Assembly (NCBI GenBank): GCA_002438605.1
Contig: DJPR01000002.1
Span: forward strand, 89,693 to 153,692
DNA from: Ruminococcus sp. UBA6407
GTDB taxonomy: Bacteria; Bacillota; Clostridia; Oscillospirales; Ruminococcaceae
Reading direction: 5' to 3'
Length of the DNA: 64,000 nt
Both the position numbers and the translations under genes were made by a program. The notes beneath the pieces were generated by a model, which saw only the letters and a list, made by a program, of their open reading frames with translations, was not told the origin of the DNA and did not search any database. Positions 47,216 to 56,627 of the stretch are shown one piece after another (position 1 is the first letter of the stretch; every line of letters starts with the position of its first letter).

Positions 47216-48120
47216 GCCTTAACACTTCCGATAATCTCTTTTACACTGCTGATATTTTTGCTGTCAAGAAAATCGTTCATTTCTTCAATTATTTTTACAG
47301 GTGCAAACGGATCAGTAAAAATTGCCGCACCTACCTGTACGGCAGATGCTCCTGCCATCATAAGCTCAACAGCATCTTTACCGCTTGAAACTCCACCCAT
47401 TCCGATAACAGGAATTTTTACAGCATTGGCAACCTGCCAAACCATTCTTACTGCAATTGGAAATACAGCAGGTCCTGACATTCCGCCGACATTATTTTTC
47501 AAAACAGGTCTGCGTGTATTTACATCAATTCTCATGCCGAGTAAGGTATTAATAAGTGAAACAGCGTCTGCACCGGCTGATTCAACAGCTTTGGCAATAT
47601 CCGTAATGCTTGTTACATTAGGAGAAAGCTTTACAACCAACGGCTTTTTTGTTGCCTTACGAACCTGTGAAGTAATTTCAGCGGCAGTTTCAGCACAAGT
47701 GCCAAAAGCAGCTCCGCCCTGTTTTACATTAGGGCATGAAATGTTCAATTCAATCATATGAACATCTGTTGAATCAAGCTTTTCCGCAATAGTAACGCAT
47801 TCATCAATTGTTGAGCCTGCTATATTAGCGAGAATTACTGTATCCTTTGTAAGCAGATTCGGCAATTCAACATCAATGAATTTATTAATTCCCGGATTTT
47901 GAAGTCCTACTGAATTCAGCATTCCGCTTGGAGTTTCTGCTATTCTTGGTGAGGGATTTCCCGTTCTTTGTGTAATTGTAGTACCCTTTGTTGCTATTCC
48001 GCCAAGCTTTGAAAGCGGAAAAAGCTCCTCATATTCCCTGCCGTATCCGAAAACTCCTGATGCAGGAATAATCGGATTTTTAAAATCAATGCCGCACACA
48101 TTTACAGATAAATCAGCCAT
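47209..48120 (-). CDS. pyrD: Dihydroorotate dehydrogenase B, catalytic subunit
   Basis: Oxidises dihydroorotate to orotate, passing electrons via PyrK to NAD. The 303-residue class 1B protein has NPIIPASGVFGYGREY, the catalytic Cys in ELNISCPNVKQGG, the lysine in LVVKLSPNVT and the FMN phosphate loops VIGMGGVSSGKDA and GASAVQVG. It overlaps pyrK by one base. Confidence 0.97.
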   Translation of the reverse strand: MADLSVNVCGIDFKNPIIPASGVFGYGREYEELFPLSKLGGIATKGTTITQRTGNPSPRIAETPSGMLNSVGLQNPGINKFIDVELPNLLTKDTVILANIAGSTIDECVTIAEKLDSTDVHMIELNISCPNVKQGGAAFGTCAETAAEITSQVRKATKKPLVVKLSPNVTSITDIAKAVESAGADAVSLINTLLGMRIDVNTRRPVLKNNVGGMSGPAVFPIAVRMVWQVANAVKIPVIGMGGVSSGKDAVELMMAGASAVQVGAAIFTDPFAPVKIIEEMNDFLDSKNISSVKEIIGSVKAW

Positions 48121-48890
48121 TAAAAGATTACCTCCTCTGCTTTAAAAACAGGACCTTCCTTACATACATGAGCAAAATATTCTTCGTCATTCTTTTTCGT
48201 TTTACATGCACAAACAAGACAAGCTCCTATTCCACAGCCCATTCTTTCTTCCAATGAGATCTCACAGTAAACACCGTTTTCTTTAGAAATCTGTGAAACT
48301 GCTTTCAGCATCGGCATTGGTCCGCAGGCATACACTGCATCAACGTCACCGTTTTTCAACATTTCTTCTAACGGTACTGTCACTAAGCCTTTCATTCCCA
48401 TAGTTCCGTCATCTGTACACAAAATTGCTTTTGCACCTGCTGCTTTAAAATCATTTTGAAGTATTACAGCATCAGCACTTCTGAAGCCTGTTATTACTGC
48501 TGCTTTTTCACGATAAATCTGTGCAAGCGGCAGCATAGGAGGTGTTCCTATGCCTCCGCCGATAAGAATTACTTTTTTATAGTCCTGATTTACCGTAAAT
48601 CCATGACCTAACGGTGCAAGCATATCAATTAAGTTATCGACATTCAGCTTTGCAATTTCAGCAGTTCCCTCGCCTCTTATTTCAAAAACAATTCTCAATG
48701 TACCCTTGCTTTTATTTATCTCACAAATTGAAACAGGTCTGCGGAGTGTAAAACCGTTCGCTCTTATGTGAACAAACTGACCAGGCACTGCAATTTCTGC
48801 AACTTCCGGACAAAGTATCTCAAAACTATATATTTCTTTTGCGATTACATTTTTCTTTATAATCGGATATTTACCTTGTGTATATTTCAT
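48120..48890 (-). CDS. pyrK: Dihydroorotate dehydrogenase B, electron transfer subunit
   Basis: A flavin and iron-sulfur subunit of 256 residues. An FAD domain (RRPVSICEINKSKG) and NAD-binding GGGIGTPPMLPLA are followed by the 2Fe-2S motif CGIGACLVCACKTK with a last cysteine in HVCKEGPVF. GGGAGG lies upstream of the ATG. It works with the adjacent PyrD. Confidence 0.97.
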   Translation of the reverse strand: MKYTQGKYPIIKKNVIAKEIYSFEILCPEVAEIAVPGQFVHIRANGFTLRRPVSICEINKSKGTLRIVFEIRGEGTAEIAKLNVDNLIDMLAPLGHGFTVNQDYKKVILIGGGIGTPPMLPLAQIYREKAAVITGFRSADAVILQNDFKAAGAKAILCTDDGTMGMKGLVTVPLEEMLKNGDVDAVYACGPMPMLKAVSQISKENGVYCEISLEERMGCGIGACLVCACKTKKNDEEYFAHVCKEGPVFKAEEVIF

Positions 48891-48913
48891 TTTTCCTCCC
48901 TATCAGGAAATCA

Positions 48914-51900
48914 TTATATTTTTGTTATATCAACAAGCTCAACATCTTTGATAGACTTGCCTGATTCAAGAACATTTGCCAATGCTCTTGCTGTATCAAT
49001 TGCCGTAAGACTGCATATTGAACGCTCAACCGATTTGCGTCGCATTTTTACACTGTCTCGTGCAGGCATACGTCCTTTGGCTGATGTTGAAATCATATAA
49101 TGGATTTTTCCGCTTTCGAGCAATGTCAAAGTATTTTTATCTGATTCAGAAATCTTCTTTACAAGATTTGTAGCTATCATGTTTCTGTTGAGCATACTTG
49201 CCGTACCGCTTGTTCCGTAAAGCTCAAATCCCATTCTTGAGAATTTATCAGCAATTGAAATAATCTCCTGTTTGTCACTATCCCTTACGGAAATCAGAAC
49301 GCCGCCCTCTTTTTTGAGGTCGTAACCGGCAGCAACAAGACCTTTCAGCAAAGCGTCCTCAAATGTTTTGGCAATGCCAAGACATTCGCCTGTAGACTTC
49401 ATTTCAGGGCCAAGCATTGTATCAACGTCCTGAAGCTTTTCAAAACTGAATACAGGAACTTTAACTGCAACATAATCCCCCTCAGGATACAAACCGCTTT
49501 CGTATCCGAGTTCTTTAAGTGTAGCACCAAACATGAGCTTCGTTGCTATGTCTACCATAGGAATTCCTGTTACCTTACTGATATACGGCACCGTTCTTGA
49601 TGAACGTGGATTAACTTCTATTACATACACTTGATTATTATACACAACATACTGAATATTAACCAATCCCACTACATTTAATTCAGTAGCCAGAAGTCTT
49701 GTATACTCAATAATTGTTTTCTTTACAGACGGAGACAAATTCTGAGCAGGATATACTGAAATAGAGTCACCTGAATGAACACCTGCACGTTCAATATGCT
49801 CCATAATTCCAGGAATAAGGAAATCCGTTCCGTCACATATCGCATCAACTTCTACTTCAGTGCCCATCATATATTTATCAATGAGAACAGGATTTTCAAT
49901 CATGGTGCGGGTAATAATTCCCATGTATTCAATAACATCTGCGTCAGAATGTGCAATTATCATATTCTGTCCGCCAAGTACATAAGATGGTCTTAATAAA
50001 ACAGGATATCCAAGCTTATCTGCAACCTCAACAGCTTCCTCGGCAGTCATTACCGTAAAGCCCTCAGGACGAGGTATTTTGCACTTTTCAAGAAGTTCGT
50101 CAAAACGCTCTCTGTCCTCTGCGGCATCAATACTGTCAGCAGAAGTTCCCAGAATTCTTACACCCATATCAGAAAGATGACGTGTAAGCTTGATTGCAGT
50201 CTGTCCGCCGAATTGAACTACAACTCCATAAGGCTTTTCTGTTTCAATGATTGACTCAACATCTTCTTTTGTAAGCGGATCAAAGTAAAGTCTGTCACCT
50301 GTATCAAAGTCAGTTGAAACCGTTTCCGGATTATTGTTACATATTACGGCTTCATATCCAAGCTCTTTAAGAGTCCATACACAATGAACTGAGCAGTAGT
50401 CAAATTCTATACCCTGCCCTATTCTGATAGGTCCTGAACCGAAAACGATAACCTTTTTCTTGCCTTTATCTGTTCTGTCAATAAACTGTCTTGCCTCATT
50501 TTCTTCATCAAATGTAGAGTAAAAATATGGCGTTTCAGCTTTAAATTCGCCTGCACAGGTATCAACCATTTTGTATACTGCTCTTTTTCTGAGAGGACAC
50601 TTTTGACCTGACATTCTTTCAATTGTACTGTCCAGATAGCCGTACTGCTTGGCAATATTATACTTTTCCTCCGTCAGTTCACCGTCAGCAAGCCAGTTTT
50701 CAAGATTTACAAGATTCAACAGCTTGTTTAAGAACCATTTATCAATTTTTGTGATATCATGAATCTCATCAACAGAAACACCTCTTTTAAGTGCTTCGTA
50801 AACCTGAAATGAACGCTCATCATCAACAGTATTGAGCATTGCAAGTATTTCGCCTGTTGAATATTTTTCAAGTTTTTTAAGGTTCATGCTGTCAAGTCCA
50901 AGCTCTATTGAACGTACTGCTTTCATCATTGCCTGTTCAAAGCTTGTTCCAATAGCCATTACCTCACCGGTTGCCTTCATTTGAGTACCAAGAGTTCTTT
51001 TTGCATAGACAAACTTATCAAACGCCCATTTAGGAAATTTAATTACAACATAGTCAAGTGCAGGTTCAAAGCAGGCATATGTTTTACCCGTTACCTGATT
51101 TATAATTTCATCAAGAGTATATCCGATAGCAATTCTTGTTGCAACCTTTGCAATAGGATAACCTGTTGCTTTTGAAGCAAGTGCAGAAGAACGTGAAACT
51201 CTCGGATTAACCTCGATAACAGCATACTTGAAGCTTGTCGGATGAAGTGCAAACTGACAGTTGCAGCCGCCCTCTACCTTTAATTCTGATATAATATTCA
51301 GTGCAGCAGTTCTGAGCATCTGATACTCCCTGTCACTTAATGTTACAGCAGGAGCAATAACTATACTGTCACCTGTGTGAACGCCGACAGGGTCAAAGTT
51401 TTCCATGGAGCAGACTGTAATTACATTTCCCTTGCTGTCACGAATAACCTCAAACTCAATTTCCTTCCAGCCGCTTATGCACTTTTCAACAAGTATCTGT
51501 GTTATAGGTGAAAGACGAAGTCCGTTTGTTGAAATATCTCTGAGTTCTTCTTCATTATTGGCAATTCCGCCGCCTGTACCGCCAAGAGTAAATGCAGGAC
51601 GCACGATTACAGGATAGTCTATTACTTTTGCAAATTCAACAGCGTCCTCGACTGTTTCAACTACCTTTGAAGGTATGCAAGGCTCGCCGATTTTTTCCAT
51701 AGTGTCCTTGAATGCCTGTCTGTCCTCAGCCTTATGAATTGTTTCCGGATTTGCTCCAAGCAGCTTTACATTATGTGAAGCAAGGAACCCCTCCTCAGCA
51801 AGCTGCATTGAAAGTGTAAGACCTGTTTGTCCTCCAAGAGTGGACAATACGCTGTCAGGCTTTTCAATTTCAATTACACGTTTAACAACGTCAAGTGTAA

Positions 51901-52105
51901 GAGGCTCTATATATATTTTATCAGCCATAGCCTTATCGGTCATAATTGTAGCAGGATTTGAGTTGATAAGTACAACCTCAAGTCCTTCCTGTTTTAAAGC
52001 ACGGCAAGCCTGAGTTCCTGCATAGTCGAATTCAGCAGCCTGACCAATGACAATCGGACCTGAACCAATTACAAGAACCTTTTTAATATCACTTCTAAGC
52101 GGCAT
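48914..52105 (-). CDS. carB: Carbamoyl-phosphate synthase large subunit
   Basis: Makes carbamoyl phosphate from bicarbonate, ATP and ammonia. At 1063 residues it has the two homologous ATP-grasp halves (LVIGSGPIVIGQAAEFDYAG and VFGSGPIRIGQGIEFDYCS) and a C-terminal MGS-like allosteric domain (about 930-1063). It follows carA by 1 nt. Uridine nucleotides usually inhibit through the C-terminal domain. Confidence 0.98.
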   Translation of the reverse strand: MPLRSDIKKVLVIGSGPIVIGQAAEFDYAGTQACRALKQEGLEVVLINSNPATIMTDKAMADKIYIEPLTLDVVKRVIEIEKPDSVLSTLGGQTGLTLSMQLAEEGFLASHNVKLLGANPETIHKAEDRQAFKDTMEKIGEPCIPSKVVETVEDAVEFAKVIDYPVIVRPAFTLGGTGGGIANNEEELRDISTNGLRLSPITQILVEKCISGWKEIEFEVIRDSKGNVITVCSMENFDPVGVHTGDSIVIAPAVTLSDREYQMLRTAALNIISELKVEGGCNCQFALHPTSFKYAVIEVNPRVSRSSALASKATGYPIAKVATRIAIGYTLDEIINQVTGKTYACFEPALDYVVIKFPKWAFDKFVYAKRTLGTQMKATGEVMAIGTSFEQAMMKAVRSIELGLDSMNLKKLEKYSTGEILAMLNTVDDERSFQVYEALKRGVSVDEIHDITKIDKWFLNKLLNLVNLENWLADGELTEEKYNIAKQYGYLDSTIERMSGQKCPLRKRAVYKMVDTCAGEFKAETPYFYSTFDEENEARQFIDRTDKGKKKVIVFGSGPIRIGQGIEFDYCSVHCVWTLKELGYEAVICNNNPETVSTDFDTGDRLYFDPLTKEDVESIIETEKPYGVVVQFGGQTAIKLTRHLSDMGVRILGTSADSIDAAEDRERFDELLEKCKIPRPEGFTVMTAEEAVEVADKLGYPVLLRPSYVLGGQNMIIAHSDADVIEYMGIITRTMIENPVLIDKYMMGTEVEVDAICDGTDFLIPGIMEHIERAGVHSGDSISVYPAQNLSPSVKKTIIEYTRLLATELNVVGLVNIQYVVYNNQVYVIEVNPRSSRTVPYISKVTGIPMVDIATKLMFGATLKELGYESGLYPEGDYVAVKVPVFSFEKLQDVDTMLGPEMKSTGECLGIAKTFEDALLKGLVAAGYDLKKEGGVLISVRDSDKQEIISIADKFSRMGFELYGTSGTASMLNRNMIATNLVKKISESDKNTLTLLESGKIHYMISTSAKGRMPARDSVKMRRKSVERSICSLTAIDTARALANVLESGKSIKDVELVDITKI

Positions 52106-52106
52106 A

Positions 52107-53219
52107 TTATTCAGCCTCCTTATCCATTGTTTTTACAAATTCATCAAATAAATATGACGTATCAAGCGGACCTCCATGAGCTTCCGGATGAAACTGAACA
52201 GTAAACGCCTTGATGTTTTTATATTTTATTCCCTCACAGGTTTTATCATTTGCATTGATATGTGAAACCTCTCCGATGCTGCTGTCAAGACTTTCGCCCA
52301 CAACTGCATATCCGTGATTTTGGCTCGTCACATAAGTTCTGCCGCTTGCAAGGTCGATAACAGGCTGATTTGCACCTCTGTGGCCGTATTTAAGCTTTTG
52401 AGTTTCAGCTCCGTTTGCCAATGCCATAAGCTGATGACCAAGACATATTCCGAAAATTGAAATTCCAAGCTGTGAAATCTCCCTGATATTATTTATAATA
52501 TCAACATTTTCAGACGGATCTCCGGGGCCATTTGAAAACATTATTCCGTCAGGATTAATTTTCTTTATATCTTTCGCTGTTGCATTTGCAGGTACTACAA
52601 CTACCTCACAGCCACGCTTTACAAGCTCATTTCTGATATTTCTCTTATACCCGAAATCAAACAATGCAACCTTATACTTTGGATTTTCATTTGAGTATGT
52701 AAGAATTTCATCATTTGTGACGCTTTTTACAGCATTCTTTATTTCAAATTTTTTGATTTCTTCAAGAAGCTGCTCTTTTTTTAAATAAACATCATCAGTA
52801 GTAATTGCACCGTTCATTACACCGACTTCTCGGATTATTCTGGTAAGACGGCGTGTATCAATATTGTGAATTCCAATTATGTTATGCTTTATCAGGAAAT
52901 CGTTAATGTCAGTGTTTTTATCCATTCTGAAATTTGACGGCGTATTGCACCATTCTCTTACAATATAACCGCTTACATAAGAATCTGCCGATTCATAATC
53001 CTCGTCATTCACTCCATAATTTCCGATAAGCGGAAATGTCTGAGTTACAATCTGTCCATAGTAGCTCGGGTCAGTTAAGGTTTCCTGATATCCTGTAAGA
53101 CCTGTAGTAAAAACAACTTCGCCTATAACTGTCCCTTTTGCACCAAAGCTTCTCCCCTCAAATACCTGACCGTCGGCAAGAAGCAGATACGCCTTTTCAC
53201 CTTGATTGAATAATGACAT
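52107..53219 (-). CDS. carA: Carbamoyl-phosphate synthase small subunit
   Basis: The glutaminase that feeds ammonia to CarB, about 370 residues. The class I amidotransferase triad is in FGICLGHQLMALANG (Cys) and VQFHPEAHGGP (His, Glu). The start at 53219 (MSLFNQGEKAYLL) is preferred over an ATG three codons earlier because the AAAGGA site is too close to that one. It is cotranscribed between pyrF and carB. Confidence 0.97.
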   Translation of the reverse strand: MSLFNQGEKAYLLLADGQVFEGRSFGAKGTVIGEVVFTTGLTGYQETLTDPSYYGQIVTQTFPLIGNYGVNDEDYESADSYVSGYIVREWCNTPSNFRMDKNTDINDFLIKHNIIGIHNIDTRRLTRIIREVGVMNGAITTDDVYLKKEQLLEEIKKFEIKNAVKSVTNDEILTYSNENPKYKVALFDFGYKRNIRNELVKRGCEVVVVPANATAKDIKKINPDGIMFSNGPGDPSENVDIINNIREISQLGISIFGICLGHQLMALANGAETQKLKYGHRGANQPVIDLASGRTYVTSQNHGYAVVGESLDSSIGEVSHINANDKTCEGIKYKNIKAFTVQFHPEAHGGPLDTSYLFDEFVKTMDKEAE

Positions 53220-53280
53220 TTTTTTCATTTCCTTTCATATTACATATCTAAGAACTTGTTTTCATATGAACAAGCTGTTA

Positions 53281-54204
53281 TTAATCAAGATTAATATACT
53301 GAGTAATATCCTTTTTCATTCTCAGTACCTCACGTCTTGCAGCCTTTGCAAAGTCACGTTCATCACATTCTTCTTTCTTGTATGCACACATTACTGCTCT
53401 TGATGAATTAACAATTGCTCCAAGTCCCTTTTCATCAAAAGCGCCCTTTAATCCTTCTGCTCCGCCGCCCTGTGCACCGTATCCGGGAACAAGGAACATC
53501 GTATGAGGAAGCCTTTTACGAAGCTCTGAAAGCTGTTCAGGATAAGTCGCACCAACAACGGCTCCTACACTTGAATAGCCATACTTTCCAATCTGGTCCT
53601 TACCCCATTCCTCGCACATATCTCCCATAACGGCATATATCGGAGTTCCGTCAATCAGCTTGTCCTGAAGTTCGCCGCTTGATGGATTTGAAGTCTTAAC
53701 AAGCACATAAATTCCCTTATCACGTTCCTTGCAGATTTTAAGAAGAGGATTGATTCCGTCAGAACCAAGGTATCCGTTTACTGTAAGAGCGTCTGAACCA
53801 AAAGGTTCTATCTCGTTTTCTCCAATTTTAACAGAACCAAGATGTGCAGTGGCATAAGCCTCCATAGTAGCACCAATATCGTTTCTTTTGCCGTCTGTAA
53901 TTACAAACATTCCTTTCAGCTTTGCATACCTGATTGTTCTTTCAAGAGTTTTTACTCCATGATGACCATACATTTCATAATATGCAGCCTGAGGCTTTAT
54001 TGCAGGTACAATATCGCAGATTTCATCTATAATCATTTTGTTGAATGTAAAAATTGCTCTTGCCGCAGCTTTAAGACTCCAACCGTCATCATTAAGATAT
54101 CTTTTCTGAATAAATTCAGGAACATATTCAAGCTTTGGGTCAAGACCTACAACCGTAGGATTTTTAGTTTCAATAATTTTTTCAATAAGTCTGTCAAAAG
54201 ACAT
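53281..54204 (-). CDS. pyrF: Orotidine 5'-phosphate decarboxylase, subfamily 2
   Basis: The last step of UMP synthesis. The 307-residue protein is of the longer subfamily 2: NPTVVGLDPKLEYVPEF, the catalytic FVITDGKRNDIGATM and the phosphate-binding VPGYGAQGG. The start at 54204 is set by GAGGGG 6 nt upstream; an upstream in-frame ATG at 54252 lies in a repeat element. Confidence 0.96.
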   Translation of the reverse strand: MSFDRLIEKIIETKNPTVVGLDPKLEYVPEFIQKRYLNDDGWSLKAAARAIFTFNKMIIDEICDIVPAIKPQAAYYEMYGHHGVKTLERTIRYAKLKGMFVITDGKRNDIGATMEAYATAHLGSVKIGENEIEPFGSDALTVNGYLGSDGINPLLKICKERDKGIYVLVKTSNPSSGELQDKLIDGTPIYAVMGDMCEEWGKDQIGKYGYSSVGAVVGATYPEQLSELRKRLPHTMFLVPGYGAQGGGAEGLKGAFDEKGLGAIVNSSRAVMCAYKKEECDERDFAKAARREVLRMKKDITQYINLD

Positions 54205-54235
54205 ATTTTTCCCCTCACAATTCTTTAAAAGTCTT

Positions 54236-54288
54236 ATATCAACACTGCACAAAGCACATCAAAAGGCTTTGTACGGTGCGGTCTTAGA
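54236..54288. repeat. Palindromic intergenic repeat, copy A7
   Basis: aacactgcacaaagc and gctttgtacggtgcggtctta flank acatcaaaag. The inner arms acaaagc/gctttgt pair perfectly. It lies between pyrC and pyrF, inside the pyrimidine operon, so it is transcribed and may act as an mRNA hairpin. Confidence 0.72.
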
Positions 54289-54320
54289 ACCGATTCCAAC
54301 AAGTATAATAAGACAGTTTT

Positions 54321-55592
54321 TTAGAGCTTGTTCTCATATCTTATTTCACCCTTGGAAATAGTCAGAATTGGTTTGCCTTTAAGAGTCATTCCTTTAAACA
54401 CAGTATTATGTGATCTTGAATGAAGCTTTCCAGGCTCAACAATCCATTCCTTGTTCAAGTCTGCAATAACAAGGTCTGCGGTTTCATCATCTTTTATTGA
54501 GATAAACGGAAGTCCAAGAAGCTTTCTCGGATTTACCGACATAAGCTCTACAATTTTATTAAGACTCACCTTTCCCGTATGATAAAGCCCTGTAAGTGCT
54601 GCTGCAAATGAAGTTTCAAGTCCGACCACACCGTTTGGAGCTTTCTCAAAATCCGCCTTTTCCTCTGCTGTATGCGGTGCATGGTCTGTTACTATGCAGT
54701 CAATAGTACCGTCAACAATTCCGTCTATTATTGCCTTAACGTCATCAGCAGTACGCAAAGGCGGATTCATTCTGAAGTCTGCGTCCCTTGCAGCAAGTTT
54801 CTCATCAGTCAGAAGGAAATAGTGCGGACAGGTTTCACACGTTACCTTTACTCCTGCTTTTTTTGACTGTCTTATTATTTCGGTACTTCCCTCGGTGCTT
54901 ACATGGGCTATATGTATTCTTGAATTTACGCTTTTTGCCAGAATAATCTCTCTTGCTGTTATCATATCTTCGGAAACTCTGTCCATTCCTTTTACGCCGA
55001 GTTTCTCGGACATTTCGCCTTTATTCATTATTCCGCCGTTTATTATGCTCAAATCTTCGCAATGAGAAATCACAAGCAGTCCGTTATCATTTGACTTTTC
55101 CAATGCCTCACGCATTTGTTCAGCATTTTCAACGGGACGTCCGTCATCAGAAACCGCAAGTACTCCCGATTGCTTCAATTCGTCATAATCACACAATCCT
55201 TTTCCGCACATACCGTTTGTAATGCAGCCGACAGGGTAAACCTCAACACCTGTATCTTCTGCCTTATCAATTATATATTTTACAGTTTCAGGATTATCAA
55301 CAGGCGGTTTTGTATTCGGCATACACAATACGCCTGTAACCCCACCGGCAAGAGCCGCATTACAACCCGTTATTACATCTTCCTTGTGAGTAAAGCCAGG
55401 ATCTCTGAAATGAACATGCATATCAAAAAACGAGGGCATTACAGCAAGTCCCGTACCGTCAATTTCAATATCTGCTTTCATTTCAATACTGTCTGCAACG
55501 TGCTTTATTTTGCCGTCTGCAATATAAATATCGGCTATGAAATCATTTTCAGCGTCGATCGCTCGTATACCTTTTAAAAGTATCGTGTCCAT
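54321..55592 (-). CDS. pyrC: Dihydroorotase
   Basis: Cyclises carbamoyl aspartate, 423 residues of the amidohydrolase fold, type I. Zinc ligands and substrate residues are in FDMHVHFRDPGFTHKEDV, SHCED, HIAHVSTEGS and CIVTDHAPHTAEEK. The ATG has GGAGG upstream. It is the second gene of the operon, 11 nt after pyrR. Confidence 0.97.
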   Translation of the reverse strand: MDTILLKGIRAIDAENDFIADIYIADGKIKHVADSIEMKADIEIDGTGLAVMPSFFDMHVHFRDPGFTHKEDVITGCNAALAGGVTGVLCMPNTKPPVDNPETVKYIIDKAEDTGVEVYPVGCITNGMCGKGLCDYDELKQSGVLAVSDDGRPVENAEQMREALEKSNDNGLLVISHCEDLSIINGGIMNKGEMSEKLGVKGMDRVSEDMITAREIILAKSVNSRIHIAHVSTEGSTEIIRQSKKAGVKVTCETCPHYFLLTDEKLAARDADFRMNPPLRTADDVKAIIDGIVDGTIDCIVTDHAPHTAEEKADFEKAPNGVVGLETSFAAALTGLYHTGKVSLNKIVELMSVNPRKLLGLPFISIKDDETADLVIADLNKEWIVEPGKLHSRSHNTVFKGMTLKGKPILTISKGEIRYENKL

Positions 55593-55603
55593 AAATTCCT
55601 CCG

Positions 55604-56134
55604 CTAATCTAAATTATAAATCTCAACGCAGTCATTTCCGTCAATTTCATTTACGAAAACTTTAACTATTTCATTTCTTGATGTCGGCAGATTCTTTCCG
55701 ACATAATCAGGACGTATCGGCAGTTCTCTGTGACCTCTGTCAACCAGCACTGCAAGCTGAATGGACTGTGGTCTGCCACGCTTAATAAGAGCGTCAATTG
55801 CTGCTCTTGCACTCCGTCCTGTATAAATCACATCATCTACAAGGACGACATTCATATTTTTCACTTCAAAATCAATCTCTGTTCTGTCCTCTGTATGAGG
55901 TTTTACAACGTCATCTCTGCATGGTGTAATATCAATTGCACCAAAATTAATATTCGTCTTTTCAAGCTCATTGATTTTATCAGCAATACGCCTGCCAAGA
56001 GCCACACCCCTTGATAAGATACCGACAATACATAAATTATCCGCACCTTTATTGTGTTCAAGGATCTCATATGTAATTCTGGCTGCCGCACGCTGCATTG
56101 CCTTGTCGTCCATGATAATTCTTTTCTTTTCCAA
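55604..56134 (-). CDS. pyrR: Pyrimidine operon attenuation protein / uracil phosphoribosyltransferase
   Basis: An RNA-binding regulator that, with UMP, stabilises the anti-antiterminator in pyr mRNA. The 176-residue protein has the PRPP loop VILVDDVIYTGRSAR-like VVLVDDVIYTGRSARAA and AVLVDRGHRELPIRPDYVGK. The start is a TTG at 56134: AAGGAG lies 9 nt upstream and the resulting start EKKRIIMDDKAMQRAAARI lines up with the Bacillus PyrR N-terminus. A longer frame from 56230 would run through the attenuator. Confidence 0.96.
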   Translation of the reverse strand: MEKKRIIMDDKAMQRAAARITYEILEHNKGADNLCIVGILSRGVALGRRIADKINELEKTNINFGAIDITPCRDDVVKPHTEDRTEIDFEVKNMNVVLVDDVIYTGRSARAAIDALIKRGRPQSIQLAVLVDRGHRELPIRPDYVGKNLPTSRNEIVKVFVNEIDGNDCVEIYNLD

Positions 56135-56149
56135 AATAATGTTCTCCTT

Positions 56150-56184
56150 AAAAAAACGCTTACCTGAGGCTGACAGGTAAGCGT
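56150..56184 (-). terminator. pyr operon attenuator terminator
   Basis: The perfect 10-bp stem acgcttacct / aggtaagcgt is followed on the minus strand by seven T, directly before the pyrR ribosome binding site. Together with the PyrR site upstream it forms the attenuator. Confidence 0.93.
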
Positions 56185-56276
56185 AGTAATTGTATATAGC
56201 TATAGCGATACAGCATATAAGGATTACCACCTTGTCAACCTCACAGGATTAACTTAAAGGGATACTCAAAACATTA
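56185..56276 (-). ncRNA. PyrR-binding leader (anti-antiterminator)
   Basis: On the minus strand the segment AATCCTGTGAGGTTGACAAGG (here split as AATCCTGTGAGG and TTGACAAGG, 56252-56232) matches the conserved PyrR-binding RNA loop (UCCNGNGAGG). It precedes the terminator at 56150-56184. High UMP would favour PyrR binding and termination; low UMP would allow readthrough. Confidence 0.88.
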
Positions 56277-56281
56277 TAATT

Positions 56282-56310
56282 ATTATATCACATTATTTTT
56301 AATATGTCTA
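56282..56310 (-). promoter_or_regulatory. Promoter of the pyr operon
   Basis: On the minus strand TAGACA (56310-56305) and TATAAT (56287-56282) with a 17-nt spacer, just upstream of the PyrR leader. Confidence 0.75.
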
Positions 56311-56392
56311 TAGCATAATATCGTAAATTTGGAAATTATTTATCGAACGATATTATGAAAAAGCACCAATTTTATGCCTAACATCAAAGCTG

Positions 56393-56617
56393 TTAATTTT
56401 TTCTAATCAGTTTTCCAACGGCAGAAACAGCAGTCCCGATAGTTTTGGTAACAACATTAACAGTTTCTGCTTTATCAATAACAGCTTTGTTTTCATTTAA
56501 AAGGTCATTTGTTTTATCAGAATTTTTGCAGGAACTGCCATTAAGATTTCCGATGCCTTTTACTATTGAACAGCCTGCACCAATAGAAAAATTCTTGAAT
56601 CTCTTTTCAAACTCCAT
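56393..56617 (-). CDS. Small protein of unknown function
   Basis: A 74-residue protein with glycine/valine-rich amphipathic ends (SIGAGCSIVKGIGNLNG and VVTKTIGTAVSAVGKLIRKN) around a polar centre. GAGG lies a few nt before the ATG. It starts 11 nt after trmB and is likely cotranscribed. I see no family match; the pattern resembles small membrane-surface proteins. Confidence 0.55.
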   Translation of the reverse strand: MEFEKRFKNFSIGAGCSIVKGIGNLNGSSCKNSDKTNDLLNENKAVIDKAETVNVVTKTIGTAVSAVGKLIRKN

Positions 56618-56627
56618 AACTGCCTCA

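Noticed and set aside
46766..47761. 331-codon plus-strand ORF
   Set aside because: It lies antisense to pyrD and the phosphatase, whose frames are clearly homologous to known enzymes; its translation is low-complexity Phe/Ile-rich without motifs.
55116..55577. 153-codon plus-strand ORF
   Set aside because: Antisense to pyrC; no motif and no promoter.
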